11,213 nt of DNA from Anaerolineales bacterium. Lineage in GTDB: Bacteria > Chloroflexota > Anaerolineae > 4572-78 > NAK82. The notes beneath the pieces were generated by a model. That model ran no database searches and was not told the origin of the DNA. It saw nothing but the letters and a program-made list of their open reading frames with translations. Each line of letters opens with the position of its first letter. Within the stretch, counting starts at the first letter, position 1. Shown in pieces: positions 1 through 6,533 of this stretch. Location of the stretch: the NCBI GenBank assembly GCA_024643945.1, contig JAHELX010000144.1, positions 1 to 11,213 on the forward strand. The letters are read 5' to 3'. The position numbers were made by a program, and so were the translations under genes.

Positions 1-536
1 GCCACGGCAATCTCCTTACTGCTGGCGCCTTGAACTACCTGCTCCAGCACCTCGATCTCCCTGGGCGTCAGTTCGTCTCTTGTCCCCGATGGTTGAACCA
101 GACTTGGGTCCGGCTGTCTGAACTCCTGCAGGATCTTGGCCGCCATGACCCCGGAGATAGCGACCTCTCCCCGACGGGTCCCCTCCAGCATATCAAAAAA
201 CTGGTAGGGCTCCAGATTCTTCAGCAGATATCCCTCTGCCCCGTTCTTGATGGCCGCAAACAGGTCCCGGTCGTCATCGGATACCGTCAATATGATGATC
301 TTCACGTGGGGCATTTCGCGCTTGATGAGCCGGGTGGCCTCCAGGCCATCACATTTGGGCATGCCGATGTCCATGAGTATCACATCCGGCAGCGTCTCCC
401 GGGCGCGCGCTACTGCTTCAAGCCCATCCCCAGCCTCACCTACGACTTCCAGGTCTGGGCGAGAGGCCAGCAAGGAAGCCACGCCTTTGCGGAACAGGAT
501 ATGGTCGTCTACCAGCAGGATGCGTAGCGGTTCCAT
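1..536 (-). CDS. NarL/FixJ-family response regulator, 3' end off the window
   Basis: The 178 visible residues hold a complete receiver domain (about 4-120) and the start of a LuxR-type helix-turn-helix (from about residue 154, with the typical ELTPREIEVL). Receiver residues seen are D10/D11 (acidic pocket), D56 (phosphoacceptor in VILMD), T84 and K106. The protein should be phosphorylated by the kinase encoded just upstream and then bind DNA. The ATG at 536-534 follows a GAGGAG ribosome site (546-541) that overlaps the kinase stop codon, so translation is probably coupled. The DNA-recognition helix and the stop lie beyond position 1, so targets cannot be guessed. Family assignment is secure; the regulated function is unknown. 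Confidence 0.95.
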   Translation of the reverse strand, partial: MEPLRILLVDDHILFRKGVASLLASRPDLEVVGEAGDGLEAVARARETLPDVILMDIGMPKCDGLEATRLIKREMPHVKIIILTVSDDDRDLFAAIKNGAEGYLLKNLEPYQFFDMLEGTRRGEVAISGVMAAKILQEFRQPDPSLVQPSGTRDELTPREIEVLEQVVQGASSKEIAV

Positions 537-544
537 CGTGCTCC

Positions 545-3061
545 TCACCCCTGGCGCGCGCGGGGCACCCGGATCACGACCCGCGTGCCCTTCCCGGGCT
601 GGGAATCAAGTTCCAGGCTGCCACCCACGCTCTCGGCGCGCTCCCGCATGATCTGCAGGCCGAAATACTGCCGGCCTTCCCCGGCAACCTGTGCTGGGTC
701 GAATCCCCGCCCATCGTCCTCGACAGTGATGCGGGTCCAGTCGCCGTCCCTCTCGAAGCAGATCCAGGCCTTGCTGGCCTCAGCGTGCTTGCGCACGTTG
801 GTCAGTGCTTCCTTGGCGATACGGATGATCTGAATGCCCACATCAGGGGGAAACTGTGCCAGGGATTCATCGTCTACCACCAATTGGGCATCCACGCCAT
901 AGTGGGTCCAGTACTCGGCCAGGTACTCCCGCAAGGTGGGTAGGAGCCCCAATCCGGGTGACACTATGGTGCGCAGGCTGAAAATCGCCTCACGCACATC
1001 GATGTAAGTCTCCCTGGCAATTTTCTTCAGCTCCAGCAGGCATGCCTGAGCCTGGGCGATCTGACCCTCCGATAGTAGTCCGTCGGTGATCGAGGCCTTC
1101 ACGTTCAGGTAGCCCAGCGCCTGGGCCAGGTGGTCATGTATCTCCCGCGCCAGCCGGTCCCGCTCTTCCAGGGCTGTCAAATGGCGCACTTGCTGGTAAA
1201 GCCGGGCGTTCTCAATAGCCACCACGACCTGATGGGCCAGACGCGTGAGGAGCTGAACGTCATCCTGCGAGAAGTGACGGTGTTTCCGTGTCATTACCCC
1301 CAGCAACCCCAGCAGGCGCTCACTACGCCATAAAGGTACGGCCAGGAAAGAGACGACACCCTCGACAACGATCAGGTCTCTGGGGTGGGGGATGGGCAGG
1401 TCGGGCCGGTATTCTGCCACAATGAGGGGCTGGCCCGAGGCCAAAGTACTGCCTGGGACCTCCCCTCTGACCGGGACCCTCAAACCCTTCAGCGCGTCTG
1501 TCCGCGCCCCAGCAGCGGCTTTCACCGACACCTCCTGACTATCCTCGTCCAGCAGCCCCACCACCCCGATGTCGGCCGCCAGCAACTGACGGGCTCCCTC
1601 GGCGACGGCGTCCAGAACCTGACCGAGTTCCAACGAGGCCGAAATCTGTATCCCCAAGCGGTAGAGGGTTCTCGCCACCTGCTCGCGACGACGCGTCTCC
1701 GCCAGCAATAAGGCATTATCAATAGCGATACCAATCTCGCGGCCCACCATTTTCAGAATCTCCCCCTCTCGCTCTGTCAGAGGCTGTCCGGCATAGGTGA
1801 CCAAGCCCATGGTGCCCACCACGGCACCCTTCGACTTCAAGGGTACGTTGACGTAGGACCGGTCCCGCAGGTCATCCCACAACCTGTGAAAGCGGTCCTC
1901 GGCCGCCATATCGGCCACGAAAATCACCTTGCCGCTCTGGGTTACCTGTCGGGAGAGATCCCCGCCGGGTTGCTGCCGGAGGCGCTCGATCTCCTGGCAT
2001 TGCGCCTGGGAAAGGCCCCGGCAGGCGCGCTGCGTGAGCCGGCCCGACTCCTCGTCACGGAGATAAATGGATCCGGCCTGCACCCCCAGCATGTTCACCA
2101 CTGTATCCAGGGCAAGATCAAGAATCTGCTGCAGGTCCAGCAACTGGCTGGCGGCCAGGGCCACTTCGTTGAGCACGGACAGCTCCCGATTGCGGCGTTC
2201 CAACCCGGCGAGTGACTCTTTCAGCCGCTGCTGCATAGCGTCGAACGTCCTGGCCAACTCACCCAGCTCATCGCGGCTGGTCGCCCGTACCGGGTAGTCC
2301 AGGTTCCCGGCACCGATCTCAGCCGCGCCCCTGGCTAACTCGCCAACTGGCCGGATAACGAACTTCTTGAGTGCCAAGTACATTAAACCTACCAATATCG
2401 CAGAAGTGACCAGAGCGGACAATGCTATCTGCCAGAAGCCCGCCGCCAGTTGGCCCTGCAGATCGGCCAGGGGCGCCTCAATCATCATTAGGCCCAGGAT
2501 CTCATTCCGGGGATCGTGACACCCCGCGCATTGGGGCCGGTTGTGGATCAGATTTACGTTGAGCAAGGCTTCACGGCCGTCTTCCGCCGTTAGAATCGCC
2601 GCCTGATTGCCAGGCCTGGCTGTATTGGGATGGCAGAATTGACATGATGGTTCGCCCCGATCGAAACGTTCTCCAACTTCCTCAGAGCTGGAACTGACCC
2701 GCACCACCCCTTGTGCATCCAGGATGCGAATTCTATCGATGCTCTCCTCAGCCACCACACTCTGAACCATGTGATCGACCAACGGCCAATCATTTTCTAC
2801 CATGGCGTGCTCCAGGCTGGCCTCGATGGTGTCGCTCAGGCGAATAGTTGCTGCCTGGGTGCTTGCTATGAGTTGTCGCCGCTGGAGGGTTAGCACCAGA
2901 AAAGAGGAGAGCAACATACCGATCAGCGAGACGCCAACCACGATGAGCAAGAGTTTGAGACTCAGTCCTGGTCTGAAGAAAGGGAAACCAGAATGGGCAC
3001 CAGCCGAGCGCCTCCGGATGGCGATCACAAATCTGGAGGGAAGAAGCCTGGAGAAGTCCAT
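545..3061 (-). CDS. Membrane sensor histidine kinase with two c-type heme motifs (HAMP-GAF-GAF-HisKA_3-HATPase)
   Basis: 838 aa. Order seen: basic N-terminus; transmembrane helix 1 (about 34-58); extracytoplasmic sensor (about 60-207); transmembrane helix 2 (about 208-231); HAMP (about 231-285); two GAF domains (about 296-450 and 465-620); HisKA_3 dimerisation region with phosphoacceptor H642 in the REIHDHL motif; and HATPase_c with N-box N755, G1 box DDGRG (782-786) and G2 GLQIM (from 801). The sensor carries CQFCH (140-144) and CAGCH (178-182), the covalent heme c attachment motif, so it may sense redox state or a gas; the ligand is inference. The catalytic part is of the NarX/DegS type, fitting the NarL-like partner 8 bp downstream. 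The ATG at 3061 has a GGAGGA site (3072-3067) five bases upstream. Confidence 0.94.
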   Translation of the reverse strand: MDFSRLLPSRFVIAIRRRSAGAHSGFPFFRPGLSLKLLLIVVGVSLIGMLLSSFLVLTLQRRQLIASTQAATIRLSDTIEASLEHAMVENDWPLVDHMVQSVVAEESIDRIRILDAQGVVRVSSSSEEVGERFDRGEPSCQFCHPNTARPGNQAAILTAEDGREALLNVNLIHNRPQCAGCHDPRNEILGLMMIEAPLADLQGQLAAGFWQIALSALVTSAILVGLMYLALKKFVIRPVGELARGAAEIGAGNLDYPVRATSRDELGELARTFDAMQQRLKESLAGLERRNRELSVLNEVALAASQLLDLQQILDLALDTVVNMLGVQAGSIYLRDEESGRLTQRACRGLSQAQCQEIERLRQQPGGDLSRQVTQSGKVIFVADMAAEDRFHRLWDDLRDRSYVNVPLKSKGAVVGTMGLVTYAGQPLTEREGEILKMVGREIGIAIDNALLLAETRRREQVARTLYRLGIQISASLELGQVLDAVAEGARQLLAADIGVVGLLDEDSQEVSVKAAAGARTDALKGLRVPVRGEVPGSTLASGQPLIVAEYRPDLPIPHPRDLIVVEGVVSFLAVPLWRSERLLGLLGVMTRKHRHFSQDDVQLLTRLAHQVVVAIENARLYQQVRHLTALEERDRLAREIHDHLAQALGYLNVKASITDGLLSEGQIAQAQACLLELKKIARETYIDVREAIFSLRTIVSPGLGLLPTLREYLAEYWTHYGVDAQLVVDDESLAQFPPDVGIQIIRIAKEALTNVRKHAEASKAWICFERDGDWTRITVEDDGRGFDPAQVAGEGRQYFGLQIMRERAESVGGSLELDSQPGKGTRVVIRVPRARQG

Positions 3062-3327
3062 GCCAGTCCTCCGTGCGTCATCGCGAGTGGGACTGATCTG
3101 TGAGCCTGGGACAGACCTGAAACGCTACGCCAACCTAACTATAGTCAATTTCGGCTACAGGGGTCGGGATGGTGTGAACTTGATCACTCAGTTTCTTGTC
3201 GTGGATGGCACCAGGCACTGCTTCACTGATGGCTTGAATATGATGGTCAGCAGCCCTTTCTTTAGGTTGGTTTAGACTGTTCTACTATGTTTTCTTCTCT
3301 TATCGTGAATAGACTCTTCTATACACC

Positions 3328-3357
3328 AGTATACCATGAAAACTCACACTCTTCCAA
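3328..3357 (-). promoter_or_regulatory. Candidate sigma-70 promoter for the histidine kinase operon
   Basis: On the minus strand TTGGAA (3357-3352) and TATACT (3333-3328) are separated by 18 bp, matching the -35 and -10 consensus at 4/6 and 5/6. Transcription would start near 3321, leaving a leader of about 260 nt before the kinase ATG. That is long, so a closer promoter is possible. Confidence 0.45.
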
Positions 3358-3424
3358 TAAAACTGTCTCTGGCGAATAGTTCACCCGCCACAGCAGCGCA
3401 ATGAAACAGAAGCTGCACAGGCAA

Positions 3425-3454
3425 TTCATCTTCCTTAGCCTCTTATAGTATAAT
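3425..3454 (+). promoter_or_regulatory. Candidate promoter for the LOG-family gene
   Basis: A perfect TATAAT lies at 3449-3454; the best -35 match is weak (TTCATC at 3425-3430, 3/6, 18-bp spacer). Transcription would start near 3461, giving a leader of only about 19 nt that still contains a purine-rich ribosome site (AAGGGTAAGG, 3468-3477) before the ATG at 3480. Confidence 0.45.
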
Positions 3455-3479
3455 GGGGCAAAGATAAAAGGGTAAGGCT

Positions 3480-3974
3480 ATGCAAAAGGCAACAAGACCC
3501 ATTGTGGCTGTCGTGGGCGGCGGTCTCTGCACGCCGCAAGAAGCAGCTACAGCCGAGGCGGTGGGCCGCCTCCTGGCCGAGGCTGGGGCAATCCTCATTT
3601 GCGGCGGCCTGGAAGGGGTGATGGCTGCCGCCTGCCGCGGAGCCAAGTCGGCGAGAGGGCTGACGATTGGGGTGCTGCCCGGCTTCAGCGCCGCCGACGC
3701 CAACCTGCACGTTGACATCCCCATCGTCACCGGGATGGGAGAGGCACGCAATGCCATCATCGTGCGCACGGCGTCGGCCGTCATCGCGGTAGGGGGGGAG
3801 TTTGGCACCCTCTCAGAGATCGCCTTTGCGCTTAAACTGGGACGCCCGGTGGTCGGACTGGGAACCTGGGAACTGGCCAGGGAAGGCCGTCCTGCTCAGG
3901 CCATCGTCAAAGCCGAGACGCCGGACGAAGCGGTCCGGCTGGCGCTTAGCGCCATTTCCAGTCGAAGCCCATAA
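3480..3974 (+). CDS. TIGR00725/LOG-like Rossmann-fold protein
   Basis: 164 aa, about the usual length for the TIGR00725 group of the SLOG/LOG superfamily (lysine-decarboxylase-like proteins, including MoCo-carrier and cytokinin-activating relatives). The N-terminal strand IVAVVGGG (8-15) begins the nucleotide-binding fold. GGLEGVM (42-48) corresponds to the GGGxxGLM motif, GEARN (87-91) to the R-K/N motif, and GGEFGTLSE (105-113) to the PGGxGTxxE motif with its final glutamate retained. Such proteins bind nucleotides or related phosphoribosyl ligands; the substrate here is unknown. It appears monocistronic; the next gene has its own promoter. No signal peptide or membrane segment is seen, so it should be cytoplasmic. 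Confidence 0.88.
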   Translation: MQKATRPIVAVVGGGLCTPQEAATAEAVGRLLAEAGAILICGGLEGVMAAACRGAKSARGLTIGVLPGFSAADANLHVDIPIVTGMGEARNAIIVRTASAVIAVGGEFGTLSEIAFALKLGRPVVGLGTWELAREGRPAQAIVKAETPDEAVRLALSAISSRSP

Positions 3975-3983
3975 GGATAAGTA

Positions 3984-4012
3984 TTGACAATGAGTAGCTA
4001 TTAGTTTATACT
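3984..4012 (+). promoter_or_regulatory. Strong sigma-70 promoter of the toxin-antitoxin cassette
   Basis: TTGACA (3984-3989, perfect -35) and TATACT (4007-4012, 5/6 for -10) are separated by exactly 17 bp. This is the best promoter in the window. It starts 9 bp after the upstream stop codon and is followed by a strong AAAGGAGG ribosome site (4022-4029) before the antitoxin ATG. Confidence 0.85.
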
Positions 4013-4019
4013 GTCAGTA
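4009..4019. promoter_or_regulatory. Putative autoregulatory operator palindrome
   Basis: TACTGTCAGTA is a perfect inverted repeat (5-bp arms, 1-base centre) overlapping the -10 box and the expected start of transcription. Ribbon-helix-helix antitoxins commonly repress their own promoter by binding short palindromes there, so this is a natural operator candidate. A 6-bp palindrome, TAGCTA (3995-4000), lies between the -35 and -10 boxes and could be a second half. Function is inference from position. Confidence 0.45.
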
Positions 4020-4037
4020 GTAAAGGAGGTATAAACA

Positions 4038-4289
4038 ATGACCATCAAAACTGCTATTTCGTTGGAGGAATCCCTCTTTGAAAGAGTGGACGCCTTAGCC
4101 AAAGAACTGCATATCTCTCGTAGCTACTTGTTTGCACTTGCAGCACAAGAATTTATTGAACGCCACGAAAATCAACATTTACTCGAAGCGATTAACGCCG
4201 CGTATGAGGATTTACCAGACCCTCATGAACAGGCCCTTCGGCAGGAAATGCGCACTAAACACAGGCAACTGGTGGAAGGAGAATGGTGA
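4038..4289 (+). CDS. Ribbon-helix-helix antitoxin of a MazEF-type module
   Basis: 83 aa. The N-terminal half has the ribbon-helix-helix pattern of CopG/MetJ-type DNA-binding antitoxins: a strand with alternating residues (KTAISLEES, 4-12), then two helices (about 10-23 and 28-42). The C-terminal part (about 44-83) is charged and ends with tryptophan (EGEW), the kind of tail that wraps the toxin. It should neutralise the MazF-like toxin encoded next and repress their shared promoter. The ATG at 4038 follows the AAAGGAGG site. Its last codons overlap the toxin start by 7 bp (4283-4289). The cassette is more AT-rich than its neighbours, suggesting transfer. Confidence 0.88.
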   Translation: MTIKTAISLEESLFERVDALAKELHISRSYLFALAAQEFIERHENQHLLEAINAAYEDLPDPHEQALRQEMRTKHRQLVEGEW

Positions 4290-4645
4290 TCGAGCAAGGG
4301 GATGTGTTTTGGGTCGATTTAGGTGACCCAAGTGGGTCTGGGCCAGGCTATCGTCATCCGCACGTGGTCATACAAAACAACCTTTTCAATCGTAGCCGCA
4401 TTAATACCGTTGTAGTGTGTGTGATTACATCCAACTTAAAGCGTGCTCAAGCTCCGGGCAACGTGCTGCTCAAAAAAGGTGAAGCCGACCTGCCGAAACC
4501 CAGTGTGGTTAATGTTTCACAGATATTCACGGTAGATAAGAGCGAACTTATCGAGAAAATAGGCACACTATCACCCCAAAGGGTGAGGCAAATTCTTGAC
4601 GGTATTCGGTTGATTACAGAGCCCCGGGATGTCGATAACTGGTGA
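4283..4645 (+). CDS. MazF/PemK-family endoribonuclease toxin
   Basis: 120 aa, normal for the family. It opens with the characteristic GDVFWVDLG (6-14), followed by the P-GYRHPHVVIQNN segment (21-33) in which R24 is the likely catalytic arginine. Next come the CVITSN strand (46-51, with T49/S50 at the usual Ser/Thr position), the S-VVNVSQIFTVDK segment (74-86) and the C-terminal helix ending in LDGIRLI. MazF enzymes are sequence-specific RNases that cut mRNA in stressed cells when the antitoxin is degraded. The ATG at 4283 has a GGAAGGAG site (4274-4281) inside the antitoxin gene. The TGA at 4643-4645 directly abuts the stop of the converging Amt gene. The cleavage sequence cannot be predicted. 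Confidence 0.93.
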   Translation: MVIEQGDVFWVDLGDPSGSGPGYRHPHVVIQNNLFNRSRINTVVVCVITSNLKRAQAPGNVLLKKGEADLPKPSVVNVSQIFTVDKSELIEKIGTLSPQRVRQILDGIRLITEPRDVDNW

Positions 4646-6271
4646 TCACGTCCTGATTTCCTGCCCGCCGACTAACCCCGGCACGCCTTCCTCACCTGCT
4701 TCCAGGGTGTCGCCCTGCATAGGCGGAGCCTCCTCATCTGCGACCACCGGTTCGGGCGGAGTACCGAATTCCAGCCCGGTCCGTTCCCAGGCGTGGATGA
4801 GTCCGGCCAGGCTGCGCATCAACAGCCAGCTAAGCCCCAGAGACCAAACCAAGATGGCGGTTGCTCCCACCAATTGGGCGTAAATCTGGGCCGGCCAATT
4901 GGTGGCGAAGCCGGGTGCCACCAGCAAACCCGACACGCCCTGTCCGGCCACGCCAAGAAAGTTATCGAGTCCGGTTCCATTCCAACCCACGCCATAGCGC
5001 CCGTCGGCCACAAGGGCAGGGAGTAACAGGCCCAGGACTGCCGGGAGACCGAAGGTTGCCAGCGCGCCTCCGGTGTCGTCCAGGCGCAGCACGCGGCTGA
5101 AGAGATAAATGAGTGGCGGCAAGAGGAAGCCAACTACCAGCCCAGCCACCAAGGCCGACCAGGCCGGTATAAAGGGGGCACCGGCCGCCACGACTACCAG
5201 GCCAGCAGCCAGACCCCGCACCGACATCAACGAATTCAGATTCCCGGTTGTAAACCAGCTATAGAGGGCAGCCGTGAGGGCGCCCCCCAATGCACCCAAG
5301 ACCAGGTTGACGGCCATTGGTGCCGGCAACACGCCAACCGCAGTCGGGAGATGGGCCATAAACGCCAAGCCTATCCAGCCGATTAGCATCAACGCGGCTC
5401 CCAACAAGCCCAGCAGGGGGAGATGAACAGGAGGCATCGGCACAGCCTCCGGCTCGTCTGTCAATGCCTCTTCATCATAGGGGTCTGCTGCTGCGCCGAC
5501 CGCCTCCAGGTCAGCCCCAGGCGCCTGCACCTCATCCAGCGGGCTGGCGGCGGGCCGGCTGCGGAAGACGAGTAAAGCGGCCAGCGCCGCCGCTGCGCCG
5601 GTCAGTGCCACCTGCCCGCTGCCACCCGCGTCTATCAGGCCATGCCCCTGGGTCAGGTTGCGCCCCAGGTTTGCCAGCCAGCCGCCACCCCACGTCCAGT
5701 TGCCGATAAGGGGATAGACGAGACTTCCCATCAGCAGGCTGGCGAGGAGGATGACCCAACGCCGGGTGCGGGCCTGCAAGGCAAAATACAGGATGAGGGT
5801 AGCAACGCCTAGCAGGGGAAGCTGAGACAGAAACAGGGTCAGCGCGCCGGGGGTGGAGGCATCACCCAGCATGAGAAATCCCTTGAGGCCAATCATGCCC
5901 CAGCCAGTGCCCCAGGTGGTATCGAGCAGAGAATACTCCCAATAGAGCCCGGCCAGGTCCGGGGTATCGTGAACCACGGCGATACCGCCAAACTGGAAGG
6001 CAAACCCAACCGCAAAGTAGGCCAGGGTCGCCACTCCCCAGGCAACCAGCCCGCCAGTCGCCGCCGACACCGCCTGCTCCTCTGCCAGAGCAGCGACGCT
6101 CAAAAGGATCAGCCCGACCGGCAGCAAAAAAGTGAGCCCGACGACCAGGATGGTCCAGTCCGTAGCATGGGGGGCAGGTGGCTGAGCCTGGGAAGCCGCC
6201 AGAGCCGGCCCGGCCAGCGTAAGGGCCAACAGCAATGCAAAACCGAGTATGAAAATGAGGCGTCTGCGCAC
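4646..6271 (-). CDS. Amt/Mep/Rh ammonium transporter-family protein lacking both pore histidines
   Basis: 541 aa, with a signal peptide (about 1-26, ALAAS) and about 11 membrane helices as in AmtB. Family landmarks kept: WTWGGGWLA (192-200), D214 (AmtB D160), a GWIGL segment (298-302), RLDD (396-399) and AQL...VWSLG (465-479). Aligned by eye to E. coli AmtB, twin histidines H168 and H318 become A222 and P410; the phenylalanine gate F107/F215 becomes about L153/L302. An acidic loop (about 236-283) sits between helices 5 and 6, and the C-terminal tail is acidic. The fold is secure; ammonium conduction is doubtful, and a sensor or altered channel is possible. No PII gene adjoins it. Start is GTG (6271-6269) with CGGAGGAG (6284-6277) five bases upstream. 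Confidence 0.85.
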   Translation of the reverse strand: MRRRLIFILGFALLLALTLAGPALAASQAQPPAPHATDWTILVVGLTFLLPVGLILLSVAALAEEQAVSAATGGLVAWGVATLAYFAVGFAFQFGGIAVVHDTPDLAGLYWEYSLLDTTWGTGWGMIGLKGFLMLGDASTPGALTLFLSQLPLLGVATLILYFALQARTRRWVILLASLLMGSLVYPLIGNWTWGGGWLANLGRNLTQGHGLIDAGGSGQVALTGAAAALAALLVFRSRPAASPLDEVQAPGADLEAVGAAADPYDEEALTDEPEAVPMPPVHLPLLGLLGAALMLIGWIGLAFMAHLPTAVGVLPAPMAVNLVLGALGGALTAALYSWFTTGNLNSLMSVRGLAAGLVVVAAGAPFIPAWSALVAGLVVGFLLPPLIYLFSRVLRLDDTGGALATFGLPAVLGLLLPALVADGRYGVGWNGTGLDNFLGVAGQGVSGLLVAPGFATNWPAQIYAQLVGATAILVWSLGLSWLLMRSLAGLIHAWERTGLEFGTPPEPVVADEEAPPMQGDTLEAGEEGVPGLVGGQEIRT

Positions 6272-6305
6272 GAAAACTCCTCCGAATTCAGGGGTACATG
6301 TCTAC

Positions 6306-6319
6306 TGTCAGTAGCCAGT
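6306..6319 (-). repeat. Two heptad units in inverted orientation
   Basis: On the minus strand this reads ACTGGCT-ACTGACA, two in-register copies of the same heptad found at 6534-6582 but in the opposite direction. They touch the left arm of the hairpin element, so the heptad type occurs on both sides of it, facing opposite ways. Confidence 0.55.
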
Positions 6320-6421
6320 AGGGGCAACCCTTCCCCGAAGGCCTGCCCCTGGGTCGGCCCAGGGGGGACCTACAGGTGCGGTTGCCCGCGAGTTGTGGGC
6401 AACCGCAGGGGTTGCCCCTAC
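6318..6421. repeat. REP/MITE-like inverted-repeat element with nested hairpins
   Basis: Perfect 13-bp terminal arms GTAGGGGCAACCC (6318-6330) and its complement (6409-6421) enclose two further perfect hairpins: CCCCTGGG/CCCAGGGG (6346-6353 with 6358-6365, loop TCGG) and TGCGGTTGCCC/GGGCAACCGCA (6377-6387 with 6397-6407, 9-nt loop). The 104-bp unit has no coding capacity. Its form resembles dispersed palindromic elements mobilised in trans; similar GTAGGGGC-type repeats are, to my knowledge, common in some Chloroflexota and cyanobacterial genomes. Copy number cannot be judged from one window. Confidence 0.75.
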
Positions 6422-6469
6422 CTGTCCAGGGTGTTCCTGAATTGCTTCGAAATTCCTCATCCGGCACAG

Positions 6470-6498
6470 ATTGTATCTGGATCGGCATTGAGGTAGAA
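6470..6498 (-). promoter_or_regulatory. Weak candidate promoter for the Amt-like gene
   Basis: On the minus strand TTCTAC (6498-6493) and TACAAT (6475-6470) have a 17-bp spacer. The -10 box is good (5/6) and the -35 box poor (3/6). Use of this site would put the whole hairpin element 6318-6421 in the 5' leader. Confidence 0.3.
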
Positions 6499-6499
6499 T
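6471..6499 (+). promoter_or_regulatory. Weak candidate promoter for the Mut7-C gene
   Basis: TTGTAT (6471-6476) and TAGAAT (6494-6499) are 17 bp apart, matching the consensus at 3/6 and 5/6. It overlaps the opposite-facing candidate almost completely, and it would give a leader of about 118 nt carrying the heptad array. Confidence 0.3.
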
Positions 6500-6533
6500 A
6501 GTCACTGCCTTAGCGGGATGAAGCCTCCAACTA

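Larger units (their letters stand above)
3062..3479. other. Divergent intergenic control region
   Basis: This 418-bp stretch between the divergently transcribed kinase and LOG-family genes is visibly more AT-rich than the coding DNA around it. No credible gene, tRNA or strong terminator hairpin is seen. It holds one promoter candidate facing each way (3328-3357 minus, 3425-3454 plus). A plus-strand open frame that enters it from inside the kinase gene has no family character and is an antisense shadow. Confidence 0.6.

Noticed and set aside
1886..2215. Plus-strand open frames inside the histidine kinase gene
   Set aside because: They are antisense to a well-supported 838-aa coding frame, lack ribosome sites and show no family motifs.
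2802..3275. 157-aa plus-strand frame extending into the kinase upstream region
   Set aside because: Half of it is antisense to the kinase gene, the rest lies in AT-rich promoter DNA, and the product has no domain character.
6346..6365. Strong hairpin CCCCTGGG-TCGG-CCCAGGGG as an intrinsic terminator
   Set aside because: No T-run follows on either strand and it lies between divergent genes, so it is better explained as part of the repeat element.
5969..6496. 175-aa plus-strand frame over the Amt N-terminus and the repeat region
   Set aside because: It runs through a signal-peptide-coding region and a hairpin element on the wrong strand, and has no recognisable domain.
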